Shown here piece by piece: positions 28,463 through 37,694 of a stretch of DNA of 64,000 bases. Each line of letters opens with the position of its first letter. The first letter of the stretch is position 1. The stretch covers positions 2,046,001 to 2,110,000 of the forward strand of contig NC_019792.1 in the NCBI RefSeq assembly GCF_000230715.2. The letters run 5' to 3'. Made by a program: the position numbers and the translations under genes. The notes under the pieces were generated by a model. It was not told where the DNA came from. It did no database searches and was given only the letters and a program-made list of their open reading frames with translations. This DNA comes from Natronobacterium gregoryi SP2 (lineage in GTDB: Archaea; Halobacteriota; Halobacteria; Halobacteriales; Natrialbaceae).

Positions 28463-29794
28463 GTCGTGACTCTCCTCTTCCCCGTGGTCGTCGCGCAGGT
28501 GTTCGATCGCGTGGAGTTCGACAACGGGGACGACCTTCGAGATGCCGAGGAAGAAAAGCGCCACCATTCCGATCGTGCCGGTGATCGAAGCGATTTCGAT
28601 CAGGCTCGGCACGTACGTGCCGGGCGTCGCATAGTAGATTTCGAACGACGGGTGGAGAAAGCCCTCGATGACGAACAGCACCTTCTCGAGCAGTGTCGCG
28701 GTGAGAATCGCCACCGCACAGACGATAGACCGTTCTTTCGAGAACAGCGACGGCCGGATCGTCTGGGCGAAAATGAACGCGAGGACGGCAGTCACGAGCC
28801 CGATCGAGAAGACGTAGACGGGATGTTCGAGCGTCGCGGCCCAGGCGACCTCGAGGTCGACCGGTGGGAAGAACGTCCCGACGGTGACCTGTTGGAGTTG
28901 TAGCCAGAGGAAAAGAAGGGTGAAAAAGCCGAGCCACAGCGTCAGGCCACGGAAGATGTCGTCAGTGATGATGTGTTCCCAGTCGTAGGCCCGGCGGAAG
29001 GCATACGAGAGGATGATGACGCCGCTGATCGCCGACGTGAGCGCGATGGTGAGGAACTGCGGCCCCTGGACGCCGCCGAACCAGCGTGGATACGTCGGCA
29101 ACACTGCGAACAGCCACGGAATGACGCCACCGTGCAAGAGCAGGGGTGCCATGATGATGATCGCCAGCGCGAGCCACCAGACCATCCGCTGGACGACCTG
29201 ATCTTCGCGTTCGCTGTAGCCGAACGTAATGAGGCTATAGATCGGGCTGAAGTGGTCTGGGAGCTGGTCGCGCAGCCGCGAAACGTCGTACCGGAGCGTC
29301 AGTCCGAGGTAGGTTGCGGTCAGGACGAAGTAGGCCGTGATGACCGTCACGTCCCACACTAGCGGCGAGTTGTGGACCGTGATGTGGTAGTGGCCGATGA
29401 CACTCGTGACCATTCGATCGGGACGGCCCATGTGGACGATGACGTAGAAGCCAGCCGCTGAGAGTCCAGCCAGCGTCAGCATCTCGGCGAGTCGAGCGAC
29501 CGGCATGTACCGATCCATCCCGAGCAGACGGACTGCTGCAGAGAGAATGATCCCGCCGTGGGCGATTCCGACCCACCAGATGAACGCACCGATATAGACA
29601 CCCCAGGTGACACCGCCACCAGTCCCCCAGTCCGAGAGGCCAGTGACGATCAACCCCTCCCAGAGCTGGTAGAACCAGCCGACGAGAAAGAGCAGGAACG
29701 CCAACCCGGCGATACCGACAGCTGCGTAGTACTTCGACGACGTGGTCGTTATTGGCCGAAGAATGTCGGCCTCTCGTGGCTCTTTCGTGCTCAT
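28460..29794 (-). CDS. NrfD/PsrC-type membrane quinone oxidoreductase subunit, orphan
   Basis: 444 residues, about ten membrane helices (LGLTLRYD, WWLALAIIIMAPLLLHGGV, PTYPRWFGGVQGPQFLTIAL), the NrfD/polysulfide reductase subunit C family, which exchanges electrons with (mena)quinone in the membrane. These subunits normally sit beside an iron-sulfur protein and a molybdopterin or haem subunit; none is adjacent here, so it is an orphan or the partner genes are elsewhere. I prefer the ATG at 29794 (MSTKEPREADILRPI). The stop overlaps palindrome copy 5. Confidence 0.85.
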   Translation of the reverse strand: MSTKEPREADILRPITTTSSKYYAAVGIAGLAFLLFLVGWFYQLWEGLIVTGLSDWGTGGGVTWGVYIGAFIWWVGIAHGGIILSAAVRLLGMDRYMPVARLAEMLTLAGLSAAGFYVIVHMGRPDRMVTSVIGHYHITVHNSPLVWDVTVITAYFVLTATYLGLTLRYDVSRLRDQLPDHFSPIYSLITFGYSEREDQVVQRMVWWLALAIIIMAPLLLHGGVIPWLFAVLPTYPRWFGGVQGPQFLTIALTSAISGVIILSYAFRRAYDWEHIITDDIFRGLTLWLGFFTLLFLWLQLQQVTVGTFFPPVDLEVAWAATLEHPVYVFSIGLVTAVLAFIFAQTIRPSLFSKERSIVCAVAILTATLLEKVLFVIEGFLHPSFEIYYATPGTYVPSLIEIASITGTIGMVALFFLGISKVVPVVELHAIEHLRDDHGEEESHD

Positions 29795-29919
29795 GAGATG
29801 CTCCCACAAAGCTATCCTGCCGACGTATTTCGTTTCGCAGGGTGACGCTGCAAGCCGTATACCAACCCGGCCCAGTGCCGTCGCTCACACTCAAGTGACT
29901 GTTCTCCGTACTCACGGGT

Positions 29920-30334
29920 ATGTACCTGCTCGTCGCGCTCGCGGACTCCGAACCGGGGTGGGCGGCGCTCGAGCACGCACTCTCGGACCATCCCGACGCC
30001 GAGATCACTGTCGTTCACGTGGTCGACCTCACCGAGAGCAGCGACGGCGAGTTCGCCCATCTCGGCACCGACGCCATGCGCGACCGTCGTCGCGAGGGGC
30101 CGAAGAACTGTTCGAGACTGACTACGACCGCGCCACAACACACGATCTGTCGATCGGGACGGAGCTACTCGAGGGACGGCCTGCCGACGCGGTCGTCGAC
30201 TACGCGACGGAGACTGGCGTCGATCGAATCGTCGTCGGTAGCACGGCCGAACCGGCGTCTCGAGGGTGTTGCTGGGGAGCGTCGCCGAACGGATCGTTCG
30301 CCGTCCACCGGTTCCGGTGACGATCGTTCGGTGA
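29920..30334 (+). pseudogene. Universal stress protein (UspA) pseudogene, two frameshifts
   Basis: Starts MYLLVALADSEPGWAALEHA, breaks near 30095, continues in another frame as EELFETDYDRATTHDLSIGTELLEGRPADAVV...DRIVVGSTAEPAS, breaks again near 30265, and ends SRVLLGSVAERIVRRPPVPVTIVR at the TGA 30332-30334. The pieces join into a normal UspA with the G-x2-G-x9-G-S/T-like ATP-loop region. An intact UspA is encoded at 57115. Confidence 0.82.
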
Positions 30335-30434
30335 CGCCGTCGATCCAGGTCGCCGGGGAAGCAAGACACAGCTGTCGTCGGAAACTCAGAGCCGTCGGAA
30401 CGTCGGGAGAACGAAGGTCTTCGGTTCGTCGGCG

Positions 30435-31673
30435 TTACTTTTCCTGGGTGGGTGCGAGTTCGTCCAGGTCGACGGACTGCTCGAGGAGTACCTCGGTTTG
30501 GTCTGTGACCTCGCGCTGTTCGCGCATGAGTTGCTTGAACTTGCTCTGTGGAGAGAGGTCGCCGATGAGCACGCCGCCGATGATCTTGCCGTCTTTGAAC
30601 GCGATGCGTCGCCACTCGGTGTCGCTGTACTTTCGTTCGGCGTGTTCATCGCCCAGCGTCGGGTGGCCAAAGGAGAGGAAGGGGAACTCGAAGTGCGTGA
30701 TCGAGTACGAGGAAACCCACTCGAAGACCTCTGTCTCGTCGTCGGCGGCCATGTTGACCGCGGCGACCCGACCCTGTTCTTTCGCCGAGCCCCAGGAGCC
30801 GTTCTGGGCGCGCTCGCCGAGCAAGACGTCGTGGAACCGGGTGATATCGCCGGCCGCGTAAACGTCCTCGACGGTGGTCTGCATGTACTCGTCGACGAAG
30901 ATGCCGTCGTCGCGCTCGATGTCCGTTCCGCGGAGGAACTCGGTGTTGAAGCTGAGGCCGATCGCGACGCCAGCGAAATCACACCCGTACCGCTCGCCGT
31001 TCGGGTCGACCGCGGCAGTGACGCAACCGTCGTCGTCGGTCTCGAAACGGTCGACGCCGCTGTTGAGAACTGGTTCGACGCCCATCTCGCGTAGACCGTC
31101 GTGGACGATCTCCGCGCCGTCCTCGCTGAGCGCGTAGCGCCACCAGCAGTCACCACGCATCAGGTACTTCCCCTCGACGTCCTGGGACCCACAGACCGCG
31201 GCGAAGTCGATGCCGAGAAGACCGGCACCGACGACGACGCCCTTGTCGGCGGCTTCGGCACTCTCCCTGATCGCTCGAGCGTCTTGGAAGGTCCAGAAGT
31301 GATGGATGCCGTCGGCGTCGCTGTTCTCGACCGGGAGCTGGGTCGGCGTTCCGCCGGTCGCGACGAGCAGTTTGTCGTAGCCGATCTCCTCGCCCTCGTG
31401 GGTGTGGACGACGTGGGCGTCGGTGTCGACCGAGGTGACGTGTGTATCGAGCGAGAGGTCGATGTCGCGTTCCTCGTACCACGCTTCGTCGTGGATCGAG
31501 ATCGGTGCCTCGGGAAGTTTTCCTTTGGCGTGTTCTTTGATTAGAATCCGATTATACAGTGGCTCCCCCTCATCGGTGATGACGGTAATCTCCGATTCCG
31601 GGTCTTCCTCCCGGAGGGTCTCGGCAGCCGAACTGCCCGAGATCCCGTCACCGATGATGACGTACTCTGTCAT
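30435..31673 (-). CDS. FAD-dependent pyridine nucleotide-disulfide oxidoreductase family protein
   Basis: 412 residues. FAD-binding YVIIGDGISGSSAAETLRE at the N terminus, LLVATGG near residue 105, NAD(P)-binding KGVVVGAGLLGIDFAAVCG near 143, and VYAAGDITRF near 275. The order is that of the nitrite reductase large-subunit/rubredoxin reductase group, without the sirohaem domains. No redox CxxC is present, so disulfide reductase activity is unlikely; electron transfer to an unknown acceptor is the better guess. The minus-strand TATA-like box is 26 nt before the start. Confidence 0.85.
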   Translation of the reverse strand: MTEYVIIGDGISGSSAAETLREEDPESEITVITDEGEPLYNRILIKEHAKGKLPEAPISIHDEAWYEERDIDLSLDTHVTSVDTDAHVVHTHEGEEIGYDKLLVATGGTPTQLPVENSDADGIHHFWTFQDARAIRESAEAADKGVVVGAGLLGIDFAAVCGSQDVEGKYLMRGDCWWRYALSEDGAEIVHDGLREMGVEPVLNSGVDRFETDDDGCVTAAVDPNGERYGCDFAGVAIGLSFNTEFLRGTDIERDDGIFVDEYMQTTVEDVYAAGDITRFHDVLLGERAQNGSWGSAKEQGRVAAVNMAADDETEVFEWVSSYSITHFEFPFLSFGHPTLGDEHAERKYSDTEWRRIAFKDGKIIGGVLIGDLSPQSKFKQLMREQREVTDQTEVLLEQSVDLDELAPTQEK

Positions 31674-31695
31674 ATCCCATCCGTTCGTAATGCGG

Positions 31696-31702
31696 GTTAA
31701 AG
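31696..31702 (-). promoter_or_regulatory. TATA-like box of the FAD oxidoreductase gene
   Basis: CTTTAAC on the minus strand is centred 26 nt upstream of the ATG at 31673, consistent with leaderless transcription. Confidence 0.4.
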
Positions 31703-31888
31703 TGGGTTGCTATCTCGTTCATGTGGTCTGTGGCGCTGAAACACCCCTGGCGTGTCGACTGAGCCCTGAACGGCGGTCTCGAGTCTCTTTTTACGGCTAC
31801 ACGACTCCGTCTTGCCCCGTCATACGTCGGAACGTGAAGCGTCGTCGGACCGAACGCCACCCAGCTTACGGACTCCGGCGAGAGCAAC

Positions 31889-31973
31889 TGATACGATTAC
31901 TGTAACGATTTACCGGCGCAACCGCCGCCCGGGTCGCGGTTGTGCCGAAAATGACTTACAGTAAACCGTATGA
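31889..31973. repeat. TACGG palindrome, copy 6, with TGA on both sides
   Basis: A 79-bp element (31892-31970) almost identical to copy 4 in inverted orientation. TGA occurs on each side (31889-31891 and 31971-31973). One base of the left TACGG is changed or missing (TACGATT). The gene-free sequence to its left, 31674-31888, holds nothing recognisable. Confidence 0.85.
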
Positions 31974-31989
31974 GAACCGATACCGGTCC

Positions 31990-32169
31990 AACTGTCGACT
32001 GGCAGGTCGATACGGCCCAGACGAGCGGTTCGACCCATACTGCCGGACAAAACGACGTGACGTTCGGTCGCTCTGCTGGGGCCACACCGGTGGCGACGGC
32101 CGCGAATCCGCGACCGACTTCGTATTGACTTCTGTCAGTACCAGCAGTGCAGGCTTGGGCCGCCACTAG
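31990..32169. repeat. Degenerate A module interrupted by unrelated sequence
   Basis: Left part (GGTCCAACTGTCGACTGGCAGG ... GTTCGACCCAT, 31992-32045) and right part (TGCAGGCTTGGGCCGCCACTAG, 32147-32169) match the two arms of module A, but about 100 bp of unrelated sequence separates them. It abuts the intact A module through the shared CTAG at 32166. It is an older copy broken by an insertion. Confidence 0.6.
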
Positions 32170-32337
32170 TACCGTCCCAACCGTCGACTGACGGGTCGAA
32201 TCGAGCCACACCGCCAGATTCGACCCATCAGTTCAGGCTTGGCCCGCCACTAGTACTCCGCCAAGCGTCGACTGCTGAGTGAAACCAGACGACTGCATTC
32301 GGTTTCACTCATCCGTTCAGGCTTGCCAAAGCACTAG
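32166..32337. repeat. CTAG-bounded palindromic module pair, A- B-
   Basis: A (32170-32249) and B (32254-32333), each 80 bp, bordered by CTAG at 32166-32169, 32250-32253 and 32334-32337. Both are inverted relative to the copy at 13085, yet A is still on the left. The B stem here is perfect (GAGTGAAACC/GGTTTCACTC). The last CTAG contains, on the minus strand, the TAG stop of the binding-protein gene. Confidence 0.9.
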
Positions 32338-33695
32338 ATCTCCCGGAGCCACGGCGGTACCACGTACTCACTCGTCGCCAGTTCCTCTGGCCAGATAACC
32401 TCCTGGACGCCCTCACCGTCGTCGGTCTCCTGCCACTGGAAAAACGGGAACTGGTCCGATCCGTAGACGAGGTCGTGAGCGAACTCCTCGTCGGCTCCGG
32501 TGAACTCGAGCGTTCCGATAGTGCCGGTAAACGCGATCGACTCGAGTTCGCCGACCAGGTCGTCGGCATCGAACGAGTCCGCTCGTTCGACGGCGTTGGC
32601 GTACAGCGTCACCGCGTCGTAGGTGTGGTAGCCGGTGTAGACGGGGTTCGAGCCGTGTCGCTTCTGGTACTCGTCGACGAACGGCTGGGTCTTCTCTGTG
32701 TTCTGGCTCTGGGCGGTCGCGCTGGTGTGGCCGATCCCGTACCGACAGGCACCGTTCGTCTGCTCGTAGTACGACGGTAACTGCATCGGGACGTGGATAC
32801 CGCCGAAGTCGAACGATCGTGGTTCGGGCGTCGTCCAGTCGAGCAACGCGTCGGTCCCGGTGTGGGCGGTGGTGATGAGCGCGAGGTCGGCCCCGGACCC
32901 GTCGACCAGATCGTAGAGCTCTGTGAAGTCGTCGGTCGCGGGCGGATAACGCTGCTCCACCACGACCTCGAGCCCGGTGTCTTGGAGCTGTTTCTGGTAG
33001 ATCTCCCACGGTCCCTGGGTCCAGTCGTACCCTTCGGCGAGGACGGCGACCGACTCCCAGCCGATCTCCGTCCCCATGTCGTCGAGGAAGTCGACGACCC
33101 CGTGACCGAGGTCGCGATCGTTGGTCGGGCCGACGCGGAAGTGGTACTTGTACTCCTCGTACTCCTGGCTCACCATGCGACTCGCCGCCGAGGTCGCCGC
33201 GCCGGTCGTGAGATGGAGCGTCTCCTGTTGTGCCACGTCGTCCATGACGTTCAGTAACGCGGGGCTGTCGAAGATGCCGACCGTTACGTCTGCGCCGTCC
33301 TCGAGAACCAGTTGCTGGTACTGGCGTCGTGCCTCGAGTGGACTGGCGTTCGTGTCGCGCACTGTCAGTTCGACCGGGAGACCGCCGATCCCACCGTTCT
33401 CGTTGAGTTCGTCGACCGCGATTTCCGCGGATCGAGCCATCGATCGTCCGACGAAGTCGCTCTCGGGATTCGGCGCGAGCAACCCCACGGTCACTGTCTC
33501 GGTCTCGTCGGTCGTGCCGACGACTGTTTCGTACACTTCCGCGCCGACGTCTCCCTGCAGGTCGAGACAGCCCGCACTCGAGACGGCGATCGTGCCGACC
33601 GCCGCCGTCTCGAGAAACCGTCGCCGGTTCGGGCCACCACCGCTCTCGCCGTCGACAGCGTCTCGCCGCCCGCGGCCCCGGGTAGATTCGGCCAT
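32334..33695 (-). CDS. Substrate-binding lipoprotein, branched-chain amino acid (LivK) type
   Basis: 453 residues. A Tat motif RRRFLET and a lipobox SAGC (residues 24-45) target it to the outer face of the membrane. The body is a periplasmic binding protein type I fold (VTVGLLAPNPESDFVGRSM, AEIAVDELNENGGIGGLPVEL, YTGYHTYDAVTLYANAVERA). No permease or ATPase is nearby. It is divergent from a transducer gene, the arrangement of BasB/BasT in Halobacterium, so a sensory rather than transport role is likely. The stop TAG lies in the CTAG of module B. Confidence 0.88.
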   Translation of the reverse strand: MAESTRGRGRRDAVDGESGGGPNRRRFLETAAVGTIAVSSAGCLDLQGDVGAEVYETVVGTTDETETVTVGLLAPNPESDFVGRSMARSAEIAVDELNENGGIGGLPVELTVRDTNASPLEARRQYQQLVLEDGADVTVGIFDSPALLNVMDDVAQQETLHLTTGAATSAASRMVSQEYEEYKYHFRVGPTNDRDLGHGVVDFLDDMGTEIGWESVAVLAEGYDWTQGPWEIYQKQLQDTGLEVVVEQRYPPATDDFTELYDLVDGSGADLALITTAHTGTDALLDWTTPEPRSFDFGGIHVPMQLPSYYEQTNGACRYGIGHTSATAQSQNTEKTQPFVDEYQKRHGSNPVYTGYHTYDAVTLYANAVERADSFDADDLVGELESIAFTGTIGTLEFTGADEEFAHDLVYGSDQFPFFQWQETDDGEGVQEVIWPEELATSEYVVPPWLREI

Positions 33696-33911
33696 AGTGA
33701 TAGTTATTCCGACCATTATTTATTAATAGTTTCGGATAAAAGAGCGATAATTACTACTGTGGGCTGGTGAGACGATCCCACATCTCTCGAGCGACCGATG
33801 TGGCTGTTCTAACAGCGATGACGCGTTACAAGTCCCGCTGTCGGTTTGTTATCGATGCTGATAATCACGGATTACAATTTATGTGGTGAGGACTGTGCAG
33901 GTTGGATAGCC

Positions 33912-36344
33912 ATGGATTTCGTTCGCCGATTGGTGCCGGCAGCCATCCGACGCAGATACGCGGTCAAGTTCGGGATCGCGTTGCTCGTGCTCGGACTGTC
34001 GGTGGGGTTGATTGGGTTCGTTGCGACTGCTGGGATCACTCACGAGGTAGAAGAACGGGTACAGGCGGACCACACCTCGGCTGTCCAGCAGGAGGCACAG
34101 GGGTTACAGATGTGGAACGAGCAGAACGAGCACACGATCGGCGTGATCGCGTTGTCCGACGTCGTCGTCAGCGACGATCCGGACGCGATCGAAGAACGGT
34201 TTCTCGACTGGGAGGAACACTTAGACGCCGACACCGTCGCGATCAGTTACGTCGACACCGGCGGAAACGAGGTGCTCGCGAGTACGAGAGAAGAGTATCG
34301 CGAGGCCTCGATCGACGAGATCGACGAGGTGCCAGCCGAGGCCTACGGAGAGGCCACCGAACAGGTGCCCTGGGTTTCCAGTCCGTCTCTCCTCGAAGGC
34401 GAACTGGGCGAAGAGACCGCCGCCGTGACCTACGTCCTCTCGGTACCCGGAGAAGAGAATCGAGCGATCGTCTACACGGCCGACATCGAGGCATACAGCG
34501 GCCAACTACAGAACAGCGAAGACGTTACGACCGTCGTCGTCGACGAAAACGACGACGTCATGCTCGACGACGTCGGGTACGGGGACGACTACGAGACGCT
34601 CGGCCTCGCCTACGACGGCAACGAGTCGCTTCTCGAGAGTGCACGAACAGCGGGTGCAGACACCGTGGAACTGGAGACGACGAACGCCGTCCTCGAGGCT
34701 CACGGCGTCACGGCCGAAGAGTACGTGGCCAGTTCGGCTCGCGTGGCTGGCACCGACTGGGTCGTCGTCACACACGAACCCACCGAACAGGCCTACGGGT
34801 TCGTGATGGCCGTCAACGAGTGGGGAATGCTCGCGACGGGAGTGGGCGTCTTGTTGATCGGCGCGATCGGTACCGTGCTCGGGCGAAACACGTCAGCGGC
34901 GATCGATCGGCTGACCGACAAAGCCCAGCGGATAGAAGAGGGTGACCTCGAGGTCGACCTCGAGACGAGACGCATCGACAACGTCGGGCGACTCTACGAG
35001 GGCTTCGATTCGATGCGGGTTGCCCTGCGCGAGCAGATCGACGAAGCGGAACGCGCCCGCGAGGAGGCCGAGCGCGAGCGCGAACGGACCGCCGAGATCA
35101 ACGACCACCTCGAGTGTACGGCCGACGACTACAGCGACGTGATGGAGGCCGCAGCGGACGGCGATCTGACGGTTCGGATGGACGCCGATGCCGACAGCGA
35201 GGCGATGGCCGAGATCGCCCGGCAGTTCAACGAGATGCTCGCGGAGATCGAGGCGACCGTCGCCGAACTGAACCGGTTTGCAACGTCTGTCGCGACCGCC
35301 TCCGAGGAGGTGACGGCCTCGAGTGAGGAGGTCCGGTCGGCTTCCCGGCAGGTGACTCAGTCGATCCAGCAAATCGCGGATGGCGCAGAGCGACAAAACG
35401 AGTCACTGCAGTCGGTCAACGGGGAGATGAGTGCGTTGTCGACGACGACCGAGGAGATCGCTTCCTCCTCGAACGAGGTGGCCGACATCGCGGAACGGAC
35501 CGTCGAGACGGGCCGCAACGGTCAGGAGGCTGCCCGTGAGGCGATCGCCGCCATGGACGAAATCGAGGTCGACGCCGACGAGACGATCGAGGAGATTCGC
35601 CGACTCGAGAACGAGGTCCAGCAGATCGACGAACTGCTCGTCTCGATCTCCGAGATCGCCCGCCAGACGAACATGCTGGCGCTGAACGCCAACATCGAGG
35701 CCTCCAGGTCGGCAAGTGCCACGGAGGACGAGGGGTTCGCCGCGGTCGCACAGGAGGTCAAGACCCTCTCGGAGGACGTCGCCGAGGCGGCCGACGAGGC
35801 CGAGGACCGACTGGCGGCGATCCGCGAACGCACCGAACACTCCGTCGACGAGGTCGAGGGGACCAGCACGAAGATCGACGACGCGAGCAAGAAAGTGGCA
35901 GATGTCGTCGACGCCCTCGGAGAGATTGCCGAACTCGCCCAGCAGACCAACGTCGGCGTTCAGGAGATTTCGGCGGCGACCGAAGAGCAGGCGGCCTCCA
36001 CCCAGGAGGTCGTCGCGATGGTCGACGAGGCGGCGACGATCTCCGATTCGACCTCGGACGAGGCCGAGACCGTCACTGCAGCCGCCGAAGAGCAGACTTC
36101 GGCACTGACCGAGGTCACCGAATCCGCGTCGACACTCTCGGGCCAGGCGTCACAGCTGTCGGCAGCCCTCGATCGGTTCGAGACCGACCCCGACGACCTC
36201 GAGGGAACCGTCGCCGTCGGCGACGAGACAGTCGAAGACGTAGGTGGGACCGTACTCGAGGCGGACCGCGATGCCGGGTCAGCCGACGGGGGTGCCGGCG
36301 GTAGCGGCGACGTCTTTACGTTCGACTCCGCCGAGGACGAGTAA
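33912..36344 (+). CDS. Methyl-accepting chemotaxis transducer (Htr/BasT type)
   Basis: 810 residues. TM1 about 18-42, an extracellular Cache-like domain to about residue 300, TM2 about 303-324, then a HAMP domain, a second HAMP-like segment near 405-460 and a long coiled-coil signalling domain. The hairpin tip EIARQTNMLALNANIEASRS is highly conserved and contacts CheA/CheW. Gln/Glu methylation sites lie in the flanking helices. The start at 33912 (MDFVRRLVP) places TM1 properly. With the divergent binding lipoprotein it probably senses a ligand, such as branched-chain amino acids. Confidence 0.92.
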   Translation: MDFVRRLVPAAIRRRYAVKFGIALLVLGLSVGLIGFVATAGITHEVEERVQADHTSAVQQEAQGLQMWNEQNEHTIGVIALSDVVVSDDPDAIEERFLDWEEHLDADTVAISYVDTGGNEVLASTREEYREASIDEIDEVPAEAYGEATEQVPWVSSPSLLEGELGEETAAVTYVLSVPGEENRAIVYTADIEAYSGQLQNSEDVTTVVVDENDDVMLDDVGYGDDYETLGLAYDGNESLLESARTAGADTVELETTNAVLEAHGVTAEEYVASSARVAGTDWVVVTHEPTEQAYGFVMAVNEWGMLATGVGVLLIGAIGTVLGRNTSAAIDRLTDKAQRIEEGDLEVDLETRRIDNVGRLYEGFDSMRVALREQIDEAERAREEAERERERTAEINDHLECTADDYSDVMEAAADGDLTVRMDADADSEAMAEIARQFNEMLAEIEATVAELNRFATSVATASEEVTASSEEVRSASRQVTQSIQQIADGAERQNESLQSVNGEMSALSTTTEEIASSSNEVADIAERTVETGRNGQEAAREAIAAMDEIEVDADETIEEIRRLENEVQQIDELLVSISEIARQTNMLALNANIEASRSASATEDEGFAAVAQEVKTLSEDVAEAADEAEDRLAAIRERTEHSVDEVEGTSTKIDDASKKVADVVDALGEIAELAQQTNVGVQEISAATEEQAASTQEVVAMVDEAATISDSTSDEAETVTAAAEEQTSALTEVTESASTLSGQASQLSAALDRFETDPDDLEGTVAVGDETVEDVGGTVLEADRDAGSADGGAGGSGDVFTFDSAEDE

Positions 36345-36452
36345 GGACGGTGGATCGCCGACCTCGCTTGCGGTGGTGACTCGAGAGCAGTTTCGAGTCA
36401 GTTTTCGTCGTCGTTCGCTACCTTTTTGCCTACAGTCTGGCAAGAAATCGGC

Positions 36453-37334
36453 ATGCTCACCGTGCGGGCTCCGGCGACGAGTGCGAATCTCGGTAGCGGT
36501 TTCGACGTCTTCGGCGTTGCGCTCGGGACGCCCGCCGATGTCGTCCGGGTCGAGCGAGCCTCGGAAACCACGATCACGGTCACCGGAACTGGCAGTCAGT
36601 ACATTCCCGAAGATCCCGCCAAGAACACGGTTGGGGCGGTCGTCGATGCGCTCGACGCACCGGCACGCATTCGAATCGACAAGGGAGTTCGCCCCTCGTC
36701 GGGTCTCGGGTCGTCGGCTGCAAGCGCCGCCGCTGCGGCCGTCGCGCTCAACGAACTCTACGGTCGCGGACTCTCGCGGAACGAACTCGTCCCGATCGCC
36801 GCCGAAGGAGAGGCGATCGTCTCGGGCGAGGCACACTCGGACAACGTCGCACCGTCGCTGCTGGGCGGGTTTACGATCGCCACCGCCGACGGCGTCACGC
36901 AGGTCGACGCGTCGATCCCCCTCGTGGCCTGTCTGCCCGAGACGGTCGTCTCGACGCGAGACGCTCGCGGTGTCGTCCCAGAGCGCGCGAACATGGACGA
37001 CGTCGTCGACACCGTCGGCAGCGCCGCCACGCTCACCGTCGGCATGGCACAGAACGACCCCGAACTCGTCGGTCGCGGGATGGCAGACGAGATCGTCACG
37101 CCCGAGCGCAGCGAGCTCATCGACGGCTACGATCGCGTCCGGGAGGCTGCCCTCGAGGCTGGCGCGACCGGCGTTACGGTAAGCGGTGCGGGTCCAGGGA
37201 TGCTCGCTGCCTGTCACCGTGGCGACCGGAAAGCGATCGCGTCGGCAATGGTCGACGCCTTCGACGAGGTCGGCGTCGAGAGCCGGGCCTATCAGACGGC
37301 CGTCGGGAGCGGTGCACGGCTGTCTCGGAACTGA
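36453..37334 (+). CDS. thrB: Homoserine kinase
   Basis: 293 residues of the GHMP kinase family; phosphorylates homoserine in threonine synthesis. Motif 1 VRAPATSANLGSGFDVFG, the ATP loop PSSGLGSSAASAAAAA (about residues 83-98), SGEAHSDNVAPSLLGG and the C-terminal VSGAGPGMLA are diagnostic. The ATG at 36453 is chosen because family members start with about five residues before APATSANLG. A CTTTTTG block 28 nt upstream may be the promoter. The next gene starts 5 nt after its stop. Confidence 0.95.
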   Translation: MLTVRAPATSANLGSGFDVFGVALGTPADVVRVERASETTITVTGTGSQYIPEDPAKNTVGAVVDALDAPARIRIDKGVRPSSGLGSSAASAAAAAVALNELYGRGLSRNELVPIAAEGEAIVSGEAHSDNVAPSLLGGFTIATADGVTQVDASIPLVACLPETVVSTRDARGVVPERANMDDVVDTVGSAATLTVGMAQNDPELVGRGMADEIVTPERSELIDGYDRVREAALEAGATGVTVSGAGPGMLAACHRGDRKAIASAMVDAFDEVGVESRAYQTAVGSGARLSRN

Positions 37335-37339
37335 ACTGT

Positions 37340-37690
37340 ATGAGTCGTCGCGTCGACGGCGTTCTCGCGGGCGTCTTGCTGTTCGGTCTCCTTGGGGCGT
37401 TCGTGGCCACCGCCGCGACGCTCTCGCTACCGTTATTTTTCCTCGGGAGCGTCCTGACAGCAGTGCTCGAGGCGGTGCTCGCTCTCAGGGCCGAGGCGGT
37501 CGGGCAGTGGTGGGCCCACAGCGTAGTCAGGGGTGGCTCGCTGGTCGTCGCTCTCGCTGTCGTCGTCGCCGGGAGCGTCGTCGCGCCGTCGATCGTACTC
37601 TCGTTCGCGCTCGGAGCGACGGTGACGTACCTCGGCCTGCTCGGACTGGTGGCCACAGGAATCGTACCGACGACGACGGACCGGTGGTAA
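37340..37690 (+). CDS. Small membrane protein downstream of thrB
   Basis: 116 residues with four hydrophobic helices (about 8-28, 32-50, 63-82, 86-108). No family is recognised. It follows thrB by 5 nt, so it is co-transcribed, but no role in threonine synthesis can be inferred. It converges on the radical SAM gene with a 4-bp gap. Confidence 0.68.
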   Translation: MSRRVDGVLAGVLLFGLLGAFVATAATLSLPLFFLGSVLTAVLEAVLALRAEAVGQWWAHSVVRGGSLVVALAVVVAGSVVAPSIVLSFALGATVTYLGLLGLVATGIVPTTTDRW

Positions 37691-37694
37691 CTCG

